This document shows, piece after piece, positions 14,965 to 21,973 of a stretch of 33,813 nt of DNA. Every line of letters begins with the position of its first letter. The first letter of the stretch is position 1. Source of the DNA: DATAMF01 sp964472565 (GTDB lineage: Bacteria > Chloroflexota > Anaerolineae > Aggregatilineales > Aggregatilineaceae). The notes under the pieces were generated by a model. It searched no databases. It worked only from the letters and a program-made list of their open reading frames with translations, and was not told the origin of the DNA. The translations under genes and the position numbers were made by a program. The stretch lies in NCBI GenBank assembly GCA_964472565.1, contig CAYYNB010000055.1, positions 1-33,813 of the forward strand. Direction: 5' to 3'.

Positions 14965-15386
14965 AAATCTATTTTGCAGCATCCATTCGCGGCGGACGAG
15001 GGCTTCAATCAACCTACCAGACACTGGTCAAACATATGCAGCAGGCGGGACATCAAGTGTTGTCCGAAAATGTGGCCTTTGAAACTCTGGAAGACCAGGG
15101 TGTTTCGGACGATGTGATTTACCGCCAGGATACGGCGTATATGGATATGTGTGATTGTGTGGTGGCCGAAGTAACCACGCCCTCACTGGGCGTCGGTTAT
15201 GAGATTGGGTACGCGCTGCACAAGGCGAACAAGCCGGTGCTGTGTGTGTGCCAGGAGGGAGCTAAACTCTCGGCGATGATACAGGGCAACCCCGATTCGC
15301 GCCTGCATGTTTTCTTTTACGGCACAGTTGACGAAGCGCAGCGCGAGATTGAGCGTTTTCTGACTCATATCCCGCCGCAACCGTAA
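14961..15386 (+). CDS. DNPH1/Rcl-like 2'-deoxynucleoside 5'-phosphate N-hydrolase
   Basis: A 141-residue protein of the nucleoside 2-deoxyribosyltransferase superfamily. MKIYFAASIRGGRG at the N-terminus is the phosphate-binding loop of the Rcl/DNPH1 group, and CDCVVAEVTTPSLGVGYEIG (64-83) contains the conserved GVGYE Glu that attacks the deoxyribose. DNPH1 enzymes split the glycosidic bond of dNMPs, with mammalian DNPH1 acting on 5-hydroxymethyl-dUMP. The gene overlaps the MazG-like gene by four bases, so both proteins are probably made together. In this defence-like operon the pair could destroy phage or modified nucleotides or deplete the pool during infection; the sequence shows the family but not that role. 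Confidence 0.85.
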   Translation: MKIYFAASIRGGRGLQSTYQTLVKHMQQAGHQVLSENVAFETLEDQGVSDDVIYRQDTAYMDMCDCVVAEVTTPSLGVGYEIGYALHKANKPVLCVCQEGAKLSAMIQGNPDSRLHVFFYGTVDEAQREIERFLTHIPPQP

Positions 15387-15478
15387 ATTGTAAGTCCACT
15401 CATAAATTTTTTTCACAAAGATTTCAGGGTCAGCGCCCTTTTTTTGATTGCATAACGACTAAGAGGGTGTAGCATGAA

Positions 15479-15853
15479 ATGTACCGGCACGTTAACAAGC
15501 TCATACCTCCTCGGCAGTCGGTAGCTGAAAGGAAACTTGCCATAGACACCGACTTCACCCTGACGTACCATGCAGCGGAACGTTGTGCCCAACGCAATTT
15601 GTCGCACGACGACATCCAGTACGTGATACAATACGGGCGGCGAGTGTATAACGCGGGCACGTGTGAGTTTTTCCTGGGAAAACAGGATATTCCCCGGTCT
15701 GACCGCACTCAGCAGCGTATCACTCAACTCGAAGGTACTGTTGTACAGGTGGACATCAAAGCGGGTGTAATTCTTACCGTCTATCGCAATCGGGAAAATG
15801 GTTTGAAGGACCATCGACGAAAGTCGAAGTATAATAAGCGTAATGCAGCTTAA
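15479..15853 (+). CDS. DUF4258-family protein
   Basis: A 124-residue protein. Residues about 28-95 (FTLTYHAAERCAQRNLSHDD, then IQYVIQYGRRVYNAG, ending VILTVYRN) show the DUF4258 pattern H..ER...R.ls...I...i..G plus a β-hairpin. This family is often compared with RelE-like small toxin folds, but no function is established. The C-terminal tail is Lys/Arg rich (HRRKSKYNKR). GAGGG lies about 11 bases before the ATG, so the start is uncertain; it begins 92 bp after the DNPH1-like gene and may be the last member of that operon. Confidence 0.68.
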   Translation: MYRHVNKLIPPRQSVAERKLAIDTDFTLTYHAAERCAQRNLSHDDIQYVIQYGRRVYNAGTCEFFLGKQDIPRSDRTQQRITQLEGTVVQVDIKAGVILTVYRNRENGLKDHRRKSKYNKRNAA

Positions 15854-16080
15854 TCAAGGCACCTGTCCGTCAACTAGTGACCGTTACTGAGCGAAGGTTG
15901 ACTGCCGGGGTGGTATGAGCTGGTTGAGCACACACAAGGAGACAGATATTTCCCCTAACCCCTGTTAAGCCCTCAAAGAAAGCATTCCTCATCTGATTAA
16001 TGTGTTTAGCGCCTGATGTCTGCTTGCCTGCTGCTCATGAAGCAAGCGGATGTATCCGGGAATGCAGGAGGTCTACCACA

Positions 16081-16707
16081 ATGCTTAACCCTCACGACAA
16101 CTACTTTGTCAGCCGTCATGAAAAGGTCGCCGAGAATTACGGGCGAACCATCCTCGCGTGGATACGCGAACAGCCGGAAACCATCGATGTCAACCTGAAC
16201 GAGTCCCAGACAGAACTCGGACTGGATGACATCCAGTTTGAAATGGGCATGAACTGGTGCCGACGGCACGGGTACATCTCGCCGTTTGATATACTCTTCA
16301 CCGAAAACCTGGAACGGCCCCGATTTCCACCACGCCCCCGGTTTGCATCTCGTCCACCGGGCTTCCAATTCAGTGAGGGTGATGACGAGGAGTACGACGA
16401 AGACGACCTGGACGATGAGGACAGCGACCCGGACCGGCCTCGTCTTCGGATGTTTGACGAGGATGACGACGATTTTTCGCTGGAAAAGAGCCGTCTCGAA
16501 TTGAAATTCCTGGACCGCGAGTTCAAATTCGCGCTGCTGATGTTGGCCTATGCTGCCATACTAACCATGCTCATCGCCGAGCAGTTCCGCTCGCTGTCGG
16601 ATGCTGACCGGAGCGCTCTCGTCATTTGCATCTTCCTGGGTCTGATAGGGTCTGGATTTCTGATTGCCGGGCTGATAATGAAAAGGCCGCTGAGTCGGGG
16701 AAAGTAG
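16081..16707 (+). CDS. acidic membrane protein of unknown function
   Basis: A 208-residue protein. An N-terminal globular segment (about 1-75, YGRTILAWIREQPETIDVNL with MNWCRRHGYISPFD) is followed by a Pro/Arg stretch and a long Asp/Glu-rich linker (about 95-145). Two membrane helices end the protein: FALLMLAYAAILTMLIAEQF (about 149-168) and ALVICIFLGLIGSGFLIAGL (about 180-199). The start at 16081 is chosen because AGGAGG lies nine bases upstream; the longer frame from 16000 lacks a ribosome site. The family is not recognised. Two closely spaced C-terminal helices after a soluble head are a layout seen in many antiphage membrane effectors, but that comparison is only structural. A strong terminator follows at once. 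Confidence 0.6.
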   Translation: MLNPHDNYFVSRHEKVAENYGRTILAWIREQPETIDVNLNESQTELGLDDIQFEMGMNWCRRHGYISPFDILFTENLERPRFPPRPRFASRPPGFQFSEGDDEEYDEDDLDDEDSDPDRPRLRMFDEDDDDFSLEKSRLELKFLDREFKFALLMLAYAAILTMLIAEQFRSLSDADRSALVICIFLGLIGSGFLIAGLIMKRPLSRGK

Positions 16708-16722
16708 TTCTCTCAGATAGCA

Positions 16723-16760
16723 GACTGGGACTGCCTAAACACAGTCCCAGTCTTGTTCTC
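16723..16760 (+). terminator. strong rho-independent terminator
   Basis: GACTGGGACTG (16723-16733) pairs perfectly with CAGTCCCAGTC (16742-16752) around an eight-base loop and is followed by TTGTTCTC. It lies 15 bp after the acidic membrane protein gene, between convergent transcription units. Confidence 0.92.
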
Positions 16761-16764
16761 ATGG

Positions 16765-16782
16765 TGCGAGAACGTTCTCGCA
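16765..16782. repeat. GAGAACGTTCTC palindrome, copy 6 (18 bp)
   Basis: TGCGAGAACGTTCTCGCA, identical to the copy at 6491-6508. It lies between the terminator of the rightward operon and the end of hsdR, so it is in a convergent gap where an operator would have no gene to control. A half-site GTTCTC precedes it at 16755. Confidence 0.93.
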
Positions 16783-16797
16783 GTTCCTGCTGCACCT

Positions 16798-19716
16798 CTA
16801 ATAGTATTCGGCGATATACTCATACGCCTTCTCAAATAAGTCCTGGTCCTTATGCAACTGGTACTTGGATAGGGTTCGACGCAGCGCCTGTTTGACTTCG
16901 CGCGCTCCCTGGTTTGTGTTCTGCCAGCCGGGGAAGCGGACAATGCGCACAATCTCGTCAATGTCCCGGACAATCCGTTCCACCATCACGGGGGTTTGCT
17001 GCGTGCGAACCTCGTTGAAAAGTTCAGTGAGAGCGGCGAGACCTTTGTCCTCTGGAGTCTCTTCAGGCTCGACTTCTCGCTCAGCTCGAACGACATCTTT
17101 GGCTATTTCGAGGAGGAGCTTCAGGAACTCAAGGCTCATGAGGAGTCCTCTCTCGTACTGCTCGCGAAGCTGTTCGAGCCGCAGACCCAGCGCGATGAAA
17201 CGCGGGTTATCACCCTGTCGGCGGAGGCGGGCGATAATCTGGGTTTCCAGTTCTTTGACCCTCTTCGGTTCCTGGTGAGTCAGCAGGTCCTCAATAAATT
17301 CCGCGTCCATCACCAGCGTGTCCAGGTCGTCACGCACATCTTCCACATGGACGTTTTCATGGATGAGTTCGAGGGTCTTATTCCCCAGTGCATGCCACAG
17401 CAGTTTGCCATGCCCGCTCGGAGGACGGACGGACTCATAGACCTGCGAAAGCCAGCGGTAATCAGCACGATAGGGGTTGAGCACAGGGTCCGGCGACAGC
17501 GCTTCCCATAAGCGCGCCACAACCGAAAAATCCGCCGCAAATGCATCGCGTTTCTCGTTATCCGGCAGGCACTGCTGCGCGGCCATCAGTCCCTCATAGC
17601 CCGGAATCGTGCGGTCTACATCCAGGAAATAGGCAAGGCAGGTTTCAATGGCGTCAGGCAACTGCTCCTTGAGCGTATCCAGGTTGCTGACCATACGCTG
17701 AATTTCACCCTCATCGAAGTTCAGGGTAGTGGCGACATCATCAAAGACACCGATGTAGTCCACAATCAAACCATGCCCCTTTTCCGGTTGGTCAGCGGGA
17801 CGTGGACAGGGACGGTTGACGCGGCAAATGGCCTGGAGCAGATTATGCTCTTTCATCGGCTTGTCAAGATACATCGCCTGCAAAATCGGTGCATCGAACC
17901 CGGTCAGCAGTTTCGCCGTGACAACCAGGAACTTTAGCGGGTGTTTGGGGTCCCGGAAGTTATCCAGGATGCGTTCTTCTTCATCCTTCGAACGGTCATA
18001 GCGCCGCCACTCCTCCGGGTCATGACGCCGTGCGGTCATAATAACTTCGCTAGCATCGGATGGCAGCAAACGGTCCAGCTTGCGTTTGTAGAGCATACAG
18101 GCTTCCCGGTCAAAAGCGACTATCATCGCTTTGAAGCCGTTCGGCTCGATTTTGTGCTGGTAGTGCTCCACAATGTCCTGCACAATGCGTTCAACGCGTT
18201 CCGGCGCTTTTAACAGCACCGCCAGCCGCGCCGCCATTTTCGCCAGATTCGACTGGTCTTCCTCGGACATGTGGCCCGTCATGCGGAAGTAAGCCTCATC
18301 AATCAGGTCTTTATCCACACGCAGTTCGACCAGCCGCGCCTCAAAATGCAGCGGCAGGGTGGCTTTGTCGCGGATAGACTCCTGGAACGAATAGCGGCTC
18401 AGATAGCCGTGTTCGTCTTCATCGGCACCGAAGGCCCAAAAGGTGTTGCGGTCCCGCTTGTTGATGGGCGTGCCGGTCATGCCGAAGAAGAACGCATTGG
18501 GCAGCGCCTCACGCATCTGCCGCCCCAAGTCACCTTCCTGGGTGCGGTGGGCTTCGTCCACCATCACAATGATGTTCTCACGGCTATTGAGTACACCGTC
18601 TGCCTCAGCGAACTTGTGAATCGTTGTGATGATGACCTTACGCGCGTCCTGGGACAGCAGGCGCTGAAGCTCGTCGCGGCGCTCGGTTGCGACGGTATTG
18701 GGCACATCCGTCGCATTGAAGGTGGCGGTGATTTGGGTATCCAGGTCAATGCGGTCTACGACAATCAACACGGTAGGATTGCGCAGCGCCGGGTGCAGCC
18801 GCAGTTTCTGCGCGGCGAAAACCATCAGCAGCGACTTGCCCAACCCCTGAAAATGCCAGATGAGGCCCTTGCGCGGATACCCGGCCAGCACGCGCTCGAC
18901 AATCTTGTTGGCCGCCTGATACTGCTGGTAGCGGCAGATGGTCTTGATACGACGGTGGTTTTTGTCGGCGGCAAACACGGCGAAATAATGCAGGATGTCC
19001 AGAATGACTTCGGGCGTGAGCATGCCATAGACGGCCTCTTCGACCTCGCGCAGACCGCTGACGCCCGCGCTGTCTTCTTCACGCCAGGGTCCCCAAATAT
19101 CGAGCGGCATGCGCACCGACCCGTAGCGGTAGGTTTTGCCCTCGGTGGCGAAGGAGAACACATTTGGCACGAAAAAATCCGGCACATCGCGCTCGTAGTC
19201 CTGGATTTGTTCGGCTCCATCGACCCAACTCGTTGCGGGGCGGGTGGGTGTTTTCGCTTCGCCAACCACCAACGGAATGCCGTTGACGAACAGCACGAGG
19301 TCAAAGCGGCACTCGATGCGGGCAGGCTTGTGGGTCAACTGCTGTGTGATGATGTAATGATTGTTGCGCAGGTCATCGAAGTCAATCAGGCGCACGGGGA
19401 CATGCTGGTTGTTCTCGCCGAAGGGCATGGTTTTGTCGCCGTTCAGCCACTCCGCGAAGGTTTCATTGGCACGCACCAGACCATCGCTGTGAACGGACAG
19501 CAGAATCGCCTGGAGTTTGTAGAGCACTTCGTCGGCATAGTCGGGTTGGGCGGCGATTTCGGGATTGAGGCGGTAGAGCGCGTCAATCACCTCATCCTTG
19601 AGCAGCACATCGCCGATGGAGCGGTTCAGTTCTTTGGCGGGGATGAGTTCCCAGCCGAGTCTGCGAGAGAGAATATCGCGGATGAAGTCTTCGACGCTGT
19701 TCTGTTCGTTAAACAT
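16798..19716 (-). CDS. hsdR: type I restriction endonuclease HsdR subunit
   Basis: A 972-residue restriction subunit. The N-terminal PD-(D/E)xK nuclease is visible at about 137-157 (CRFDLVLFVNGIPLVVGEAK). The two RecA-like translocase domains follow: Walker A IWHFQGLGKSLLMV (about 287-300), DEAH-type Walker B VMVDEAHRTQEG (about 382-393), motif III FFGMTGTPINKRDRNTFWAF, and motif VI AICRVNRP. A helical C-terminal domain that docks on the methylase completes it. Within the complex HsdR translocates DNA by ATP hydrolysis and cuts when it stalls. The start lies nine bases after the hsdS stop codon. All motifs are intact, and length is within the family range. It is the last gene of the leftward operon. 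Confidence 0.95.
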   Translation of the reverse strand: MFNEQNSVEDFIRDILSRRLGWELIPAKELNRSIGDVLLKDEVIDALYRLNPEIAAQPDYADEVLYKLQAILLSVHSDGLVRANETFAEWLNGDKTMPFGENNQHVPVRLIDFDDLRNNHYIITQQLTHKPARIECRFDLVLFVNGIPLVVGEAKTPTRPATSWVDGAEQIQDYERDVPDFFVPNVFSFATEGKTYRYGSVRMPLDIWGPWREEDSAGVSGLREVEEAVYGMLTPEVILDILHYFAVFAADKNHRRIKTICRYQQYQAANKIVERVLAGYPRKGLIWHFQGLGKSLLMVFAAQKLRLHPALRNPTVLIVVDRIDLDTQITATFNATDVPNTVATERRDELQRLLSQDARKVIITTIHKFAEADGVLNSRENIIVMVDEAHRTQEGDLGRQMREALPNAFFFGMTGTPINKRDRNTFWAFGADEDEHGYLSRYSFQESIRDKATLPLHFEARLVELRVDKDLIDEAYFRMTGHMSEEDQSNLAKMAARLAVLLKAPERVERIVQDIVEHYQHKIEPNGFKAMIVAFDREACMLYKRKLDRLLPSDASEVIMTARRHDPEEWRRYDRSKDEEERILDNFRDPKHPLKFLVVTAKLLTGFDAPILQAMYLDKPMKEHNLLQAICRVNRPCPRPADQPEKGHGLIVDYIGVFDDVATTLNFDEGEIQRMVSNLDTLKEQLPDAIETCLAYFLDVDRTIPGYEGLMAAQQCLPDNEKRDAFAADFSVVARLWEALSPDPVLNPYRADYRWLSQVYESVRPPSGHGKLLWHALGNKTLELIHENVHVEDVRDDLDTLVMDAEFIEDLLTHQEPKRVKELETQIIARLRRQGDNPRFIALGLRLEQLREQYERGLLMSLEFLKLLLEIAKDVVRAEREVEPEETPEDKGLAALTELFNEVRTQQTPVMVERIVRDIDEIVRIVRFPGWQNTNQGAREVKQALRRTLSKYQLHKDQDLFEKAYEYIAEYY

Positions 19717-19725
19717 TGAATAACC

Positions 19726-20868
19726 CTAGTGGAGAAAATAATCCAATATGGACTTGCGCATTGTGTAGCATTTCTCAACATGAACTTTTGCTTGGTTGCT
19801 CGCCGCTTCCAGTTCAGAAATTGCTTCAAGTATATGTTCTTGTTCATTTCTTGAAACAGGCATCCACACTGGAATAATCATCAATGTTGCTTGAGTCAAT
19901 TTACGTCGGGACATTGATGCACTATCCTGCAAAAACGGCAAAATACTGCGGTGTTGAAAGTAACGATGTAACCATTCATTCGAGCAGTAATCGGGATTAG
20001 CCCGAATTACATGAGCATGATTGTTTACCCAACATTTACCGGATACCAGATAAGATTGTTCCCAATCATTGTATTTGAGAAAATGGTCGCCATCTTCACC
20101 AATTAAGACAATTTCTTCGTCATAGATAAAATCATTAATGAAATCGATTGGACCGTTTGCGCCGTAGTAAGGTATTGAACCTTGCATCTTTGCTCGTTCT
20201 GATTGACTCAATGGAACGCGAGATGTATCCAAAACCTCAGAGCACTTTGAAATGGGTACTTTTATCCACCTTTGAGTAGAACTTTGGCTGCGTGGGCCTG
20301 TAGTCCACTCCTGGCAAGTTCTTACTAAAAGCCTTTTCGCTTTTACCACCACGTTTATAGCCGCTCGGAGTGTTTCCTCTGCCGCCCACAGAATCTCCCC
20401 AATCTGGCGCTGCTCGTCCTTCGGCGGGAGCACGAACTCTTGCCGGGCCAACGCACTCCAATTGATAGTAGGCGAGAGCGAACCCACCGAAATCGCCATT
20501 GCCCGCTCGTAAAACGTTTCACTTTGCATAAAGAATGGGAGAAATTCCGGCAATACAACATCTTCTCGCGCCCGCAACACCATTGCATGGGCCGAGCAAA
20601 TGCCTTCAAAATCAGCAATTGCCAGTTTGCGCTGGTAAAACCGTCGGCGGCCAAAGATGATGTCGCCGGGCCAGAAACGCAGTTTGGTTGCTTCTACTTC
20701 GTCGGGCGTTCCCCATCGGCGGATTTTGAGCGATTCCGGGTCGAGATGTTCTAGCCCAACGTAGCGCTCAACGCCTGCCTCAGATGGGTTATCCACGCGC
20801 ACATTGACGTTCTGCGCAATTTGGTCAAAGCGGTAGGTATGCCAGCCGTTAGAGATTTCTCTATCCAT
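19726..20868 (-). CDS. hsdS: type I R-M specificity subunit HsdS
   Basis: A 380-residue specificity subunit with the two-fold layout of HsdS. Target-recognition domain 1 spans about 8-150 (VGLEHLDPESLKIRRWG, PGDIIFGRRRFYQRKLAIAD), followed by a conserved helix (PPKDEQRQIGEILWAAEETL). Target-recognition domain 2 spans about 200-340 (GSIPYYGANGPIDFINDFIY, VLIGEDGDHFLKYNDW) and ends with the second helix (NEQEHILEAISELEAASNQA). Each domain reads one half of a bipartite site. Only one hsdS is present although two hsdM genes lie upstream. Its codon use in domain 2 is visibly more AT-rich than in domain 1, consistent with domain exchange. Confidence 0.94.
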   Translation of the reverse strand: MDREISNGWHTYRFDQIAQNVNVRVDNPSEAGVERYVGLEHLDPESLKIRRWGTPDEVEATKLRFWPGDIIFGRRRFYQRKLAIADFEGICSAHAMVLRAREDVVLPEFLPFFMQSETFYERAMAISVGSLSPTINWSALARQEFVLPPKDEQRQIGEILWAAEETLRAAINVVVKAKRLLVRTCQEWTTGPRSQSSTQRWIKVPISKCSEVLDTSRVPLSQSERAKMQGSIPYYGANGPIDFINDFIYDEEIVLIGEDGDHFLKYNDWEQSYLVSGKCWVNNHAHVIRANPDYCSNEWLHRYFQHRSILPFLQDSASMSRRKLTQATLMIIPVWMPVSRNEQEHILEAISELEAASNQAKVHVEKCYTMRKSILDYFLH

Positions 20869-20904
20869 AATTTCTAGTCCAAAATCCTCGAAGGGCTTAA
20901 CTAA

Positions 20905-21255
20905 CTAAGACATAAACTGGCTCAGAGTATCTGCTACTAGGTCTGGGTCAATACCTTTGCCTTCAATCTCCCAATCAAGCCCATCTTCGGGATTAAATTC
21001 GTCCGTCAATATCGTAGGAAAAATTCTAAGGGTATGCCAAGGATTCAGTTCACAAACGGCCCAAGTAATTTTGTACAAAGCATCAGTGGACATGTTGATG
21101 TCAAGTACGACATACCACTCGTCAAGAGGGCGTTGTCCAGGAGTGGGATTTTCGTGCCCGCCGCAGCTTCCCCAGGTGGTTACACCCTCTATCCGGTTTA
21201 GCGTTCGCACAAGTTTATGCATATTCGAGTCAATCTGCTTGTAATCAATTTTCAT
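20905..21255 (-). CDS. small protein with SCGGH motif inserted in the R-M operon
   Basis: A 116-residue protein of no family I can name. A conserved-looking centre reads LNRIEGVTTWGSCGGHENPT followed by WYVVLDINMSTDALYKITWA; Cys and His of SCGGH could bind a metal. The C-terminus is acidic (DEFNPEDGLDWEIEGKGIDP). The ATG at 21255 is chosen over a TTG at 21270; the ribosome site is poor. It lies 17 bp after the preceding 233-residue gene and 36 bp before hsdS, so it is co-transcribed with the restriction genes. Confidence 0.55.
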   Translation of the reverse strand: MKIDYKQIDSNMHKLVRTLNRIEGVTTWGSCGGHENPTPGQRPLDEWYVVLDINMSTDALYKITWAVCELNPWHTLRIFPTILTDEFNPEDGLDWEIEGKGIDPDLVADTLSQFMS

Positions 21256-21271
21256 TTGGAGTTTGCCCAAT

Positions 21272-21973
21272 CTATATAATATATGGTGCGAGCTTTATAA
21301 GAGCGGCAGCTATAGCAGTAGCATTCGCTGTATGACCGAGACAACGTCCCAATTCGCTGATAACTTTGCCAAGTTTCGATTGCTTGTTACCTTCGGTAGC
21401 TGTTCTCAGGCCTTCAATTGCCTGTCGCAGTTCTGCATTGCTCTGCACAAATTGCATTCCGAGTTCTGCGATAAGGTCATCTGCTAGTTGCTCGATATTC
21501 TGCTCGATGTTACCTGTATTAGACGCGGCGCTCTGCATGATGCCGCCGGGATGGATGGTCAGGTTTCCTTGTACAATGGTGCCAACAGCGTTCATAGTGA
21601 GAAAGTAGTCGGAGACTTCAAAATTATTTTCGACAGCGTTACGCAATTCCTGAAGAAGCAGTATACCAGTAGCTTGTTTCCCATTCCCATCTTTCTCTCG
21701 GGATACTGAAATCAGACCGTACTGAGCCAGTTCATATAAGACTCCTGCAGGTGGGAGTTCCCAAATCCAATCTTCGTGAATCTGTTCCTCGCTTAATTTT
21801 TCAAAGTACTCCTGTTCAGGGTCATAATCATCTATGTGTAGATAACCGAGAGTAGTTTTTCCTCTAAACCATTTCAAATCAACTAAAATATACTGTTCGA
21901 TTAGCTGTCGGTCCCAAAGGCTTATAAGTGACTTTGCACCTTCCTTTGCCCCTTCAGTCAGCGGATATTTCAT
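21272..21973 (-). CDS. unknown protein inserted between hsdM and hsdS
   Basis: A 233-residue protein that I cannot assign. The N-terminal half is mixed (WDRQLIEQYILVDLKWFRGK) with a winged-helix-like segment (LPPAGVLYELAQYGLISVSR). A central hinge rich in Gly, Asn and Thr (VGTIVQGNLTIHPGGIMQSA, then NTGNIEQN) leads to an amphipathic helical C-terminus ending in the hydrophobic stretch ANATAIAAALIKLAPYII. The GN..G..Q/N hinge plus short hydrophobic C-terminus resembles small abortive-infection proteins in layout only. The ATG at 21973 has AGGAGG six bases upstream and overlaps the end of the second hsdM by 20 bases, so translation is coupled. Confidence 0.55.
   Translation of the reverse strand: MKYPLTEGAKEGAKSLISLWDRQLIEQYILVDLKWFRGKTTLGYLHIDDYDPEQEYFEKLSEEQIHEDWIWELPPAGVLYELAQYGLISVSREKDGNGKQATGILLLQELRNAVENNFEVSDYFLTMNAVGTIVQGNLTIHPGGIMQSAASNTGNIEQNIEQLADDLIAELGMQFVQSNAELRQAIEGLRTATEGNKQSKLGKVISELGRCLGHTANATAIAAALIKLAPYII

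Noticed and set aside
2162..16782. Palindromes as LexA/SOS boxes because a RecA-like gene is nearby
   Set aside because: The Gram-positive type SOS box has four bases between GAAC and GTTC; here the halves abut, and no copy lies at the promoter of the RecA-like operon.
2162..16782. Palindromes as rho-independent terminators
   Set aside because: No T-run follows any copy on either strand, and separate good terminators already exist next to two copies.
18271..19719. 482-codon open frame antisense to hsdR
   Set aside because: It lies wholly opposite hsdR, whose motifs are intact; its translation shows no domain and follows hsdR codon bias.
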